Source: Pseudomonas graminis
Lineage (GTDB): Bacteria > Pseudomonadota > Gammaproteobacteria > Pseudomonadales > Pseudomonadaceae
Assembly (NCBI RefSeq): GCF_900111735.1
Contig: NZ_FOHW01000001.1
Coordinates: forward strand, 299,312 to 363,311
DNA length: 64,000 nucleotides
Direction: 5' to 3'
Positions 53,356-61,349 of this stretch are shown here, one piece after another. Made by a program: the position numbers and the translations under genes. Under the pieces are notes generated by a model. The model ran no database searches, was not told where the DNA came from, and saw only the letters and a list, made by a program, of their open reading frames with translations. Within the stretch, counting starts at the first letter, position 1. Every line of letters starts with the position of its first letter.

Positions 53356-53595
53356 ATGACACCCAACGCTGAACTCTATAACCCTTCCACCGAATACGCC
53401 GACAAGCTGATTTCGCGGATTGGACAAACACCTTCGTGGATCGCAAAGCGTATCGGTGTGACTGACAAACGCATCCGTTACATCCTGGATGGCGAAAGAA
53501 CCGTCAAGGGAGAAACCACGCCCATTCAGATGACCTACACCGAGCAGTTCGCCCTTGAGTGCCTTGTCCAAGAGGCCATAGCCCTCAAGAGGTAA
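53356..53595 (+). CDS. Small HTH-like protein
   Basis: 79 aa. The middle reads as a helix-turn-helix: LISRIGQTPSWIAKRIGVTDKRIRYILDGERTV, similar in style to Xre-type DNA-binding proteins. The C-terminal part is helical. It is convergent with the AAA ATPase gene, ending 22 bp from that gene's stop codon. Direct regulation of the ATPase gene or the phased array at 54.8 kb is possible but not shown. Confidence 0.6.
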   Translation: MTPNAELYNPSTEYADKLISRIGQTPSWIAKRIGVTDKRIRYILDGERTVKGETTPIQMTYTEQFALECLVQEAIALKR

Positions 53596-53616
53596 CCGTT
53601 CCGGGCTGCCTCGAGG

Positions 53617-54771
53617 CTACAAGCCTTCAAGCAACCCGTCGGCACGAAGCAGATCAACGATCACGTGCTCATCCACCGCATACACACCCCGCGAAGCCTT
53701 CCAGACCAGGTTCTTTTCCTGCAGGGCGATCAGGGCTTGCTGCACGCCCGGCACCTCGACCTTGATGTCGCTTTCGGCAATCCCCGCCTGCTTCATCGCT
53801 GCGGCGTACAACGCCATGGTGGGCGCCTCGAAGGGGGCGTAACTTTCGCCCATGCTCCCCATGACGCGAATCACGGCGGACTGAATCGGGGTGAGGCTGT
53901 GGAGCACCTTCTTGAGATTCGCGTTCAGCTCATCGGCTTGCGCCCGAACCAGTTCGGCAAAACGCTCACGTACGTTTTCAGGGTCGATGAAAAAGTCAAA
54001 GCGGATGGCATCAGCTGCCGCACCAAGCAATTCGGGGCGATAGCCACTTTCTTTGAAGAGCTGGAACACCTCCGCCGGATCAAGCGGTGATGGCAGATCA
54101 ATGTTGGCGCACAGCCAGTCAATGTAGTTTTGATCAAGCGTCGGGAACGGCACCATCGATGCCCCGAAGAACGCCTGATCCTTGCTGTTGCGCAGCATGG
54201 CCAGTTTGTCCCTGTTCGAGCCGGTGCAGACGATGCGCAGGCCATGGTGCCGGGAGCTGTTGAGTTCGTCCCTCGCCGCCTTGAGCGCGAACAGCGCCGC
54301 CACCCCCGCCTCGGTTGTAATCGCGTGTTGCGCTTCATCGATCATCAGAACGATGAGCTTCTGCGATTCGTCGGAGAGCGCCACCAGCGCCGTGGTGAGG
54401 TCGATGTCTTTGCCGAGGCCGATTTTATCCAGGCTGAAATTCAAACCGCCGACAACCACCTTCTCTATTCCGGAAGACTTGGCCAGCCGTGTGATGAAAC
54501 CGTCGCTACGGCCAACCGCTTCGCGGATGGCGTCCACGATGACGAGGCCGGGGTCTTTGGTCAGGTCTTGCCAGAGGTCGGCATACAGCACGATCGCCCC
54601 CGCTTTTTCCAGCGCGGGGCGCAGGTCTTCACGGGCGAAAGTGGATTTGCCTGTACGCCGGGGCGCAGCCAGGAAGACGCCGGAGCTCGCGGAACTGCCC
54701 ACGGATATCTGCATGATCAGCTTTGAGAGTCGGGTGGCCAGTTCGGGACGGTGGTAGAAGATTTCAGGCAT
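53617..54771 (-). CDS. AAA ATPase with C-terminal winged-helix-like domain
   Basis: 384 aa. Walker A is APRRTGKST near residue 38, Walker B LIVLMIDEAQ near 143, and IVCTGSNR fits sensor 1. The C-terminal ~120 residues are helical, ending in a winged-helix-like region (VQQALIALQEKNLVWKASRGVYAVDEHVIVDLL). The layout recalls the archaeal-type ATPase family and, loosely, Orc1/Cdc6. No nuclease or transposase partner is present. Its upstream region carries an eight-unit TATAG array (54794-54887), which suggests autoregulation or a DNA-binding role. Function unknown. Confidence 0.75.
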   Translation of the reverse strand: MPEIFYHRPELATRLSKLIMQISVGSSASSGVFLAAPRRTGKSTFAREDLRPALEKAGAIVLYADLWQDLTKDPGLVIVDAIREAVGRSDGFITRLAKSSGIEKVVVGGLNFSLDKIGLGKDIDLTTALVALSDESQKLIVLMIDEAQHAITTEAGVAALFALKAARDELNSSRHHGLRIVCTGSNRDKLAMLRNSKDQAFFGASMVPFPTLDQNYIDWLCANIDLPSPLDPAEVFQLFKESGYRPELLGAAADAIRFDFFIDPENVRERFAELVRAQADELNANLKKVLHSLTPIQSAVIRVMGSMGESYAPFEAPTMALYAAAMKQAGIAESDIKVEVPGVQQALIALQEKNLVWKASRGVYAVDEHVIVDLLRADGLLEGL

Positions 54772-54793
54772 CGGTAGACCTCAGGCACAGCTA

Positions 54794-54887
54794 TATAGGC
54801 AATTATAGAGCGACTATAGACCAATTATAGACAGGTATGAAACATGCTTTTATAGGTGATTATAGACCGACTATAGACTGATTATCG
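54794..54887. repeat. Eight-unit phased TATAG iteron array
   Basis: TATAG starts at 54794, 54804, 54815, 54826, then 54851, 54861, 54872, and a final TATCG at 54883. Spacing within each half is 10, 11 and 11 bp, about one helical turn, and the two halves are an exact 57-bp displacement of each other. It covers -23 to -116 relative to the ATPase start codon. The layout fits cooperative binding by one protein on one face of the DNA. Confidence 0.8.
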
Positions 54888-54985
54888 GTAGCCCCGTCTC
54901 AGTCGCGCGCCAACCACCGGCGTCCGCTGAACAGTCGGGCGCCGCCGGGCGAAAGCGTTGGGACAAGCCAGGGTATGAGGCGTAC

Positions 54986-55819
54986 CTAATCGATCAAGCC
55001 CTGAGCGTCGTAAAACGGGTACGGACCCGGGTAATCGCCAAACACGCCGTTATGGGTGACAAGCCCCTGCTCCGCTTCCCAGCGATGCAGCAGATAGCCC
55101 GCCGGCTCAAGGTTGAAGTGCGCCGGGGCGTCGTCGCGCAGGTCCAGCACGATCTGGTGCGAGGTGCCCGGGCAGGTGCAACTGATGCTTCCTGCAAAGC
55201 GTCGTTGCATCGACCGATGCAGGTGGCCGCACAAAACCCGTTCGACTTGCGGGTGGCGTGCGATGACCTGCTCAAGCGCCGCACCGTTGATGAACGCTTC
55301 GCGCTCCATATGGCCGATGCCGGTGACAAACGGCGGATGGTGCATGATCAACAGGGTCGGCATGTCTGGGCGTCGGCCGAGGACTTCGTCCAGCCAAGCC
55401 ACCTGACTGTCCAGCATCTGCCCGCCGTGGGCGTCGGGAATGGTTGAGTCCAGACCGATGAGGCGCACCGGGTGCTTCTCGACGACCCAATCCAGGGGTG
55501 ACCTGGGACAGAGCGGCAGGTAAGCGTGGTCGGCAAATTCGGCCAGCAAGTGCTCGCGGACATCGTGATTACCCGGCACCAGGTAATACGGCATGCTCAG
55601 GCGCGCCAGCTCGGGGTGCAGGACGGCGTATTCATCTGGCTGACCGAAGTCCACCAGGTCGCCGCTGATCACCACGATGTCCGGGCGTGGCGTGCTGGCG
55701 TTCAGATGATCGACCGCGCTACGCAAGGCGCCAAGGGTGTCGACCACGCCATAGGTGAGCTTATTGCCGGCCTTGAGGTGCAGATCGCTGATCTGCGCGA
55801 TGAGAAACGGAAGACTCAA
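54986..55819 (-). CDS. GpdQ-like metallophosphodiesterase
   Basis: About 277 aa. All five metallophosphatase motifs are present: ISDLHL, SGDLVD, PGNHDV, MHHPP and CGHLH. The overall sequence follows GpdQ (glycerophosphodiesterase) in spacing and in segments such as CPGTSHQIVLDL. It would cleave glycerophosphodiesters or a similar diester. A TTG at 55819 with TAGG upstream is the probable start; an earlier TTG at 55834 is possible. It is the last gene of a LacI-controlled ABC importer operon, 24 bp after the ATPase gene. Confidence 0.8.
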   Translation of the reverse strand: MSLPFLIAQISDLHLKAGNKLTYGVVDTLGALRSAVDHLNASTPRPDIVVISGDLVDFGQPDEYAVLHPELARLSMPYYLVPGNHDVREHLLAEFADHAYLPLCPRSPLDWVVEKHPVRLIGLDSTIPDAHGGQMLDSQVAWLDEVLGRRPDMPTLLIMHHPPFVTGIGHMEREAFINGAALEQVIARHPQVERVLCGHLHRSMQRRFAGSISCTCPGTSHQIVLDLRDDAPAHFNLEPAGYLLHRWEAEQGLVTHNGVFGDYPGPYPFYDAQGLID

Positions 55820-55843
55820 AATTGACCTACCCAAAAACAGTGA

Positions 55844-56875
55844 TTACGGGTGCAGGGCAAACAGCGCCTGCGGCTCGATGGACAGGGCGATCAGATCACC
55901 CGGGGCATGAATGACGTCGTCGGCGCTGTCGACCAGCAAGGGTTGCGCGGCGCCCACCTCGATCAGCAAGCGGCTTTGCGCGCCCTGAAAAAACTGTCCC
56001 AGCAAACGCCCGTGCAGGTGCCCTTCGCCCTTCACCACCCGCAGGTGCTCGGGCCGGCAGTAGACGGTGGACGGCTCGCCCGCCTCAATCCACGGCAGTT
56101 CGCCGCCACTGACTTTCAGGCCGTTGACGGTGCGGCCTGCCACCGGGAAGGCGTTGAGATTGCCGACGAAACCGGCCACGAAGGGGTTGGCCGGTTGCTG
56201 ATAGATTTCACGCGGGGTGCCGAGCTGGGCGATGCGCCCTTGCTGCATGACCAGAATCCGGTCGCCCAGGGCCATGGCTTCGCCCTGATCGTGCGTGACG
56301 AACACCGAGGTGATGCCGAGGCTGCGCAGCAGTTGATCGAGTTCGCTGCGCAGGCGTTCACGCAGTTGCGCGTCCAGCGCTGCCAGCGGTTCATCGAGCA
56401 GCAGAACTTTCGGCCGCGGCGCCAGGGCACGGGCCAGTGCCACCCGCTGCCGTTGTCCGCCCGACAGCTCATGAATGCCGCGTTTGGCGTGTTCCTGCAG
56501 GCCGACCAGTTCCAGCAGCTCGGCGCAGCGCTTGTTGCGCTCGGCGACGGCCATACCGCGCACCTTCAGGCCATACACGATGTTGCCTTCCACCGAGAGG
56601 TTGGGAAACAGCGCGTAACTCTGAAAGACCATGCCGACGTCGCGGCGCTCGATGGGCAGCCGGGTGACGTCCTGATCGCCGAACAAGACCTGGCCGACGT
56701 CCGGCCGTTCCAGTCCGGCAATCATCCGCAGGGTGGTGGTTTTACCGCAACCGGACGGGCCGAGGATCGCCAGGGTCTCCCCCGCCTCGATGGTCAGGTT
56801 GAGGTCGTGAACAGCGACGGTGCCGTCGGCGAAAGCCTTGCGGCAGCCGATCAGGCGCAGCGGGATTCCAGTCAT
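55844..56875 (-). CDS. ABC importer ATPase (spermidine/iron/AEP-type)
   Basis: 343 aa. Walker A GPSGCGKTT, signature LSGGQRQRV, Walker B VLLLDEPLAALD, and a C-terminal TOBE-like domain (VYCRPEHLRVVKGEGHLHG). It starts at ATG 56875, overlapping the stop of the permease gene (ATGA). The frame extends upstream to 57448 but this is a shadow. It powers the two permeases encoded before it. Confidence 0.85.
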   Translation of the reverse strand: MTGIPLRLIGCRKAFADGTVAVHDLNLTIEAGETLAILGPSGCGKTTTLRMIAGLERPDVGQVLFGDQDVTRLPIERRDVGMVFQSYALFPNLSVEGNIVYGLKVRGMAVAERNKRCAELLELVGLQEHAKRGIHELSGGQRQRVALARALAPRPKVLLLDEPLAALDAQLRERLRSELDQLLRSLGITSVFVTHDQGEAMALGDRILVMQQGRIAQLGTPREIYQQPANPFVAGFVGNLNAFPVAGRTVNGLKVSGGELPWIEAGEPSTVYCRPEHLRVVKGEGHLHGRLLGQFFQGAQSRLLIEVGAAQPLLVDSADDVIHAPGDLIALSIEPQALFALHP

Positions 56876-57666
56876 CTTTGCTCTCCACGGGAAAGACGTG
56901 CGCTGATGGCCTGCAACGCCACCAGCAGTGGCACGATCATCAACAGAAATATGAGGGTGTAGGCGCTGGCGACTTCCAGCCGCGCCGAGGCGTAACTGTC
57001 CGCCAGACCCACCGGCAGGGTTTTGGTCATGGGCGTGTGGAGCATCCACGTGAGGTTGAATTCGCCCAGGGACAGCGTCACTACCATCAGCACCCCAGCG
57101 AGAATGCCTGCCCGGCAGTTGGGCACCACCACGCTGAAGAAGCGTCGCAACGGACCGGCGCCGAGACTGGCAGCGGCCTCCTCCAGCGTCGGCAGATGTT
57201 GACGCTGCATGACCGCCATCACCGGCCGCACCAGAAATGGCAGCGTGAACAGCACGTGGCCGACGAGGATGAACAGCCAACTGCTGCGAAAACTGCCGAA
57301 CTGGCCGTAGGTCAGCAGCAGGGCCAGGGCGCTGGCGAGGCCGGGCATGGCCACCGGCAAGACCATCAACTCCTCGAACGCGCGGCTGAACCGGTTGTTC
57401 ATCCGGACCAATGCATACGCTGCCGGGACGCCGATCACGCAGACGCACACCGCGCAGGCCAGGGCCAGTTGCAGGGACAGCCAGACGGTCGGCGAATAGG
57501 CCTGCCAGACTTGCGCGATCCAGTCGACGGTCAAGCCGCTGGACACGCCCTGAAAGTAATTGCGCGTCAGCCCGGCCAGCAGCGACATCAGCACCGGCAC
57601 CAGCATGAAGGCGCAGACCAGCAGGGTGAACAGCAGTTGCGCGATGAACAGCGATGGGCGCTTCAC
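56872..57666 (-). CDS. ABC importer permease 2 (PotC/PhnV-like)
   Basis: 264 aa with six membrane helices. The EAA loop is PTLEEAAASLGAGPLRRFFSVVVPN. The N-terminal SLFIAQLLFTLLVCAFMLVPVLMSLLAGL is typical of this permease class. It overlaps the neighbouring genes at both ends by 4 bp, so it is translated with them. Confidence 0.85.
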   Translation of the reverse strand: MKRPSLFIAQLLFTLLVCAFMLVPVLMSLLAGLTRNYFQGVSSGLTVDWIAQVWQAYSPTVWLSLQLALACAVCVCVIGVPAAYALVRMNNRFSRAFEELMVLPVAMPGLASALALLLTYGQFGSFRSSWLFILVGHVLFTLPFLVRPVMAVMQRQHLPTLEEAAASLGAGPLRRFFSVVVPNCRAGILAGVLMVVTLSLGEFNLTWMLHTPMTKTLPVGLADSYASARLEVASAYTLIFLLMIVPLLVALQAISARLSRGEQR

Positions 57667-58532
57667 AGGACCGTCCTCGATTGCTTTACCATGCGCCGCG
57701 CGAGCAGCAACACCGCCGAGGTCAGCGCGCCCAATACCACCGACAGCGCCGCCGCGACGGTAAAGTTGGCGTAGTTGGTGAACACGTTGTAGATCGCCAC
57801 GGGGGTGACGTTCAGCTGGGTGCCGAGGGTGAACGCCGTGCCGAACGCGCCCATGGACGTGGCGAAACAGATTGCGCCGCAGGACACCAGCGCTGGGGCC
57901 AGCCCTGGAATGATCACATCACACACCACCCGCCAGTGCCCGGCGCCGAGGGAGTGGGCGGCCTCTTCCAGGCTGCGGTCGAGGCTTTCGCAGGCGGCCA
58001 TAATCGTGAGGATCACTCGCGGAATCGAGAAATACAGATAGCCGAGGAACAGGCCCGCCAGGGAATAGGCGAACACCCAGCGCTCACCCGCCAGTTTTAG
58101 TCCGAGCATGGCGAACAGCCCTTGCCGCCCCGCCAGCAGAATCACCAGAAAGCCCACCACCACGCCGGGAAACGCCAGCGGAAAAGTCAGCAATGCCACC
58201 AATGTCGAGCGGCCGAAAAAGCGCTGACGGGCGAGGAATACGCCGGTGATGCCGCCCACCAGCAGCGCGGCGAAGGTCACCACCGCCGCGAGCACACAGG
58301 TTTGCGCCAGGCTGCCCAGGTACTGCGGGCTGCTGAGCACTTGCCAATAGCCACTGCCGGCGCCATCCCGTTGCTGTCCGCCGAGCAACATGAGGTGCGC
58401 CAGCGGCAACAGCCAGAACGCCGCCAGCACCGCGGCGGCTGGCGCCAACGCCCAGGCCGCCGTCGGACGCAGACGGCCTATCAGAGACCCGCGCGCGCCG
58501 GCATCCTGCGCCTTCAAAACCGTGCTGCTCAC
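57663..58532 (-). CDS. ABC importer permease 1 (PotB/PhnU-like)
   Basis: 289 aa with six membrane helices. The EAA loop is ACESLDRSLEEAAHSLGAGHWRVVCDVIIPG. Start MSSTVLKAQDAGARG. It forms the channel with the following permease. The stop of the binding-protein gene and this start touch (58533/58532), so the four genes make one unit. Confidence 0.85.
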   Translation of the reverse strand: MSSTVLKAQDAGARGSLIGRLRPTAAWALAPAAAVLAAFWLLPLAHLMLLGGQQRDGAGSGYWQVLSSPQYLGSLAQTCVLAAVVTFAALLVGGITGVFLARQRFFGRSTLVALLTFPLAFPGVVVGFLVILLAGRQGLFAMLGLKLAGERWVFAYSLAGLFLGYLYFSIPRVILTIMAACESLDRSLEEAAHSLGAGHWRVVCDVIIPGLAPALVSCGAICFATSMGAFGTAFTLGTQLNVTPVAIYNVFTNYANFTVAAALSVVLGALTSAVLLLARRMVKQSRTVL

Positions 58533-59537
58533 TTACTTGACCTCGCTCAGGTAACGCGCGGCGAAGGCTTCCTGCACGTCGGCCATGTGCTGGTAATCCA
58601 CCACTCCAGCGCGGGCGTAATCGCTGTCAGGCAGGAATTGCGCGGCCACCTCGGCCGGCATTTTCATGGCGCGAACCGGGCGCAGATAGGCCTTGGCCCA
58701 CAGCGCCTGGCCCTGCTCGGAAAGGACGAAATCCAGCACTTTTTCAGCGTTGGCCTGATGCGGGGCATTGGCGACCAGACTCATCACGTACGGCACGCTG
58801 ATGCTGCCCTCTTTCGGGATGACGAAGGCGACGTTGGCCTTGTCCTTGTAGCGGGCGCGGTAAGCGTTGAAATCGTAATCCACCAGGATCGGCAGCTCAC
58901 CAGACAGCACTCGCGCATAAGCGGTTTGCTTGGGCACGATCGGTGAGTTCTTCGCCAGCTTCTGGAAGTAGTCGATGGCCGGCGCGAAGTTATCCAGGGT
59001 GCCGCCCATGGCCTGGTTGATCGCCACAGCGGAGACGTAGCCGACGAACGCGCTGGACGGATCGAGGTAACCGACCATGCCTTTGTATTCCGGCTTGAGC
59101 AGATCAGCCCAGCTTTGCGGGACCGGCAAGCCACCCAGTGCATCGACGTTGATCATGATGCCGAGGGTGCCGGAGTGGATCGCGAACCAGTGGCCTTCCG
59201 GGTCTTTCAGGCCTGCGGGAATGTCATCCCAGCCTTTTGGTTTGTAGGTGCCGACCACGCCGGCTTTCTGTGCCTGCAAGCCGAAGGTCACGCCGTAATA
59301 CACCACGTCCGCCACCGGTGCGGCTTTTTCCGCCACGAGCTGTGCCAGGGACTGCCCGGAGTTCTTGTTGTCCAGCGGCACTTGCACGCCGGTGCTGTCG
59401 GCGATCGCCTTGAGCTGGGTGCCCCAGTCCGCCCATTCCGGCGGGCAGTTGTAGCAGATCGCGGTTTCGGCGGCCTGGGTCAGGCTGGCCACGCCACACA
59501 GCAGCAGTGCCGCCAGGGTTTTACTGAAGCGGATCAT
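58533..59537 (-). CDS. ABC substrate-binding protein (family 1, AEP/iron-type)
   Basis: 334 aa with a signal peptide (MIRFSKTLAALLLCGVASLTQAA). The mature part begins ETAICYNCPPEWADWGTQLKAI and has the YKGMVGYLDPSSAFVGYVSAVAINQAMGG segment common to binding proteins for iron, 2-aminoethylphosphonate or polyamines. The GpdQ-like enzyme in the operon points to a phosphodiester ligand, but this is inferred. Its start lies 17 bp inside the LacI gene. Confidence 0.8.
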   Translation of the reverse strand: MIRFSKTLAALLLCGVASLTQAAETAICYNCPPEWADWGTQLKAIADSTGVQVPLDNKNSGQSLAQLVAEKAAPVADVVYYGVTFGLQAQKAGVVGTYKPKGWDDIPAGLKDPEGHWFAIHSGTLGIMINVDALGGLPVPQSWADLLKPEYKGMVGYLDPSSAFVGYVSAVAINQAMGGTLDNFAPAIDYFQKLAKNSPIVPKQTAYARVLSGELPILVDYDFNAYRARYKDKANVAFVIPKEGSISVPYVMSLVANAPHQANAEKVLDFVLSEQGQALWAKAYLRPVRAMKMPAEVAAQFLPDSDYARAGVVDYQHMADVQEAFAARYLSEVK

Positions 59538-60552
59538 GGAGCGTCTCCTCGAAGGGCTGATTGTAGGGTTGAGTACTTTCGCCCGGCCGGATGTGGCACG
59601 GCAGGCAATGGGAAGTCGGCGCGGCGCCGGCGATCTGCGCCAGCAATTGATCGATCACCGTGGTCGCCAGGGCGGCGATGGGCTGGACCACGCTGCACAG
59701 GGTCGGGTGCATCTGGGTGCCGATGTCGATGCCGTCGAAACCGATGATCGACAGCTGCTGCGGCACCGCCCATCCGTGGCGGCGCAGTTCGGCGATCAGG
59801 CTGATCGCCAACAAATCGTTGGAGCAGACCAGAGCCGTGGGGGCTTGAGGGCCGTTTAACAACGGCGCGAGCGCGCTGAAATCGGCCTGGGTGTGGCTGG
59901 GCATTTCGATGATGGGCACGGCGGCCAAGCCGCGCTCAACCATGGCGTCGCAGTAACCGGCGTAACGCTGCCGCGCCCGGTCGGACTGCAGGGTCGGTCC
60001 CGCCACCATGCCGATGCGGCGATGGCCGGCGTCCAGCAGATAGCGTGTGGCGAGGGCCATGCCGGCGCGATTGTCCACCGATACGGCGCTGTACTCGGTG
60101 CTGCCGGGCTGGTGATAGGCGAGAACAAAGGGGGTGTCTTCGGTGGTTAGGCTTTGCAGCACGCGATTGCTGTGGGCGTCGGTCACCGTGAGCACCAGGC
60201 CGTCGACCCGTTGCCGCAGCAGCTCTTCAACCACCGCGCTTTCCCGCTCGGCGCTGTAATCGGTTGTCGCCAGCAGCAGGTTGTAACCCCGCAACCGAGC
60301 GGCGCGCTCCATGGCTTGAAACTGTTCAGCGAACACCGGGTTGAGCAGACTCGGCACGACCACGCCAATAAGCTGGGTGGTTTGCAGGCGCAACTGGCGG
60401 CCGAGCAGATTGGGACGAAAACCCAGTTCTCGCGCGGCGGCGAACACCTGGTCACGGGTCGTCGGGCGCACCACCTCAGGGGAGGCGAAACAGCGGGCGG
60501 CGGTCGCTCTGGAAACCCCGGCCACCCGTGCAACGTCTTTCAGGTCACTCAT
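59521..60552 (-). CDS. LacI-family repressor
   Basis: About 343 aa from ATG 60552. The N-terminal HTH reads SDLKDVARVAGVSRATAARCFASPEVV, followed by the hinge RPNLLGRQLRLQTTQLIGVVVPS and the ligand domain (MVAGP, NDLLAISLIAELRRHGWAVP, GFDGID). It is the first gene of the ABC/phosphodiesterase operon. A perfect palindrome sits 11 bp upstream of the start, so it probably represses itself and the operon. Confidence 0.85.
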   Translation of the reverse strand: MSDLKDVARVAGVSRATAARCFASPEVVRPTTRDQVFAAARELGFRPNLLGRQLRLQTTQLIGVVVPSLLNPVFAEQFQAMERAARLRGYNLLLATTDYSAERESAVVEELLRQRVDGLVLTVTDAHSNRVLQSLTTEDTPFVLAYHQPGSTEYSAVSVDNRAGMALATRYLLDAGHRRIGMVAGPTLQSDRARQRYAGYCDAMVERGLAAVPIIEMPSHTQADFSALAPLLNGPQAPTALVCSNDLLAISLIAELRRHGWAVPQQLSIIGFDGIDIGTQMHPTLCSVVQPIAALATTVIDQLLAQIAGAAPTSHCLPCHIRPGESTQPYNQPFEETLHDPLQ

Positions 60553-60563
60553 GATCACTCGCT

Positions 60564-60577
60564 TGAGATCGATCTCA
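60564..60577. promoter_or_regulatory. LacI-family operator
   Basis: TGAGATCGATCTCA is a perfect 14-bp palindrome with the central CG usual for LacI/PurR operators. It lies 11 bp upstream of the LacI-type gene start. Confidence 0.75.
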
Positions 60578-60697
60578 TTGGCGAGGACATTACGGCGTCA
60601 ATGTGGCATTTCAGGGGCGAGGATGTGACAGATTGCAGTCATGGGGTGCCGTGGCGTTGACTGCGCATCCTTGCATGGAATTGGCAGCGAACTAATT

Positions 60698-61325
60698 GTG
60701 GGACCGGCTTTAGCCGGGAAGACGGCAGGTGTCACACCGCAAATCCACGGGTGTCAGGACTGGCCTCTTCCCGGCTGAAGCCGGTCCCACCAGGGCACCG
60801 CGTGCATCCAGGGGGATTGGCGGCGAACCCATTGCAAGGTCGAGTGCATCGAGTGGGACTGGCCACGCGCTAATTTGTGGGACCGGCTTTAGCCGGGAAG
60901 ACGGCAGGTGTCACACCGCAAATCCACGGGTGTTAGGACTGGCTTCTTCCCGGCTGAAGCCGGTCCCGCTAGAGAACCGCGTGCATCCAGGTGGATGGCG
61001 GCGAACCCATGTAAGGTCGAGTGCATTGAGTGGGACTGGCCACGCACTAATTTGTGGGACCGGCTTTAGCCGGGAAGACGGCAGGTGTCACACCGCAAAT
61101 CCACGGGTGTTAAGACTGGCCTCTTCCCGGCTGAAGCCGGTCCCACTAGAGAACCGCGTGCATCCAGGTGGATTGGCGGCGAACCCATTGTAAGGTCGAG
61201 TGCATTGAGTAGGACTGGCTACGCACTAATTGTGCGACCGGCTTTAGCCGGGAAAGCGTCAGGCGTCACACCGCAAATCTACGGGTGTGCGGGCTAGCCT
61301 CTTCCCGGCTGAAGCCGGTCCCACT
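60698..61325. repeat. Four tandem REP doublets (REPIN array), ~178-bp period
   Basis: Units begin at 60698, 60877, 61054 and 61232. Each has a left REP ('gggaccggctttagccggga') and an inverted right REP ('cttcccggctgaagccggt'), with 'cacaccgcaaatccacgggtgt' type sequence between, so each doublet could fold as a long hairpin. Spacer DNA of ~85 bp repeats too ('cgcgtgcatccagg', 'gaacccat'). The left core of the fourth unit has changed ('gcgaccggctttagcc'). Any open frames here are translations of the repeat. Confidence 0.9.
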
Positions 61326-61349
61326 CATAAACAGCATGCAGCCAGTGAA

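Noticed and set aside
54794..54887. CRISPR-like repeat
   Set aside because: The units are five bases at 10-11 bp spacing with no spacers of CRISPR length and no cas genes; it fits a binding-site array.
57411..57608. Extension of the ATPase frame upstream to 57448
   Set aside because: The extension lies inside the permease gene; the ATG at 56875 with an ATGA overlap and GAGAG site is a better start.
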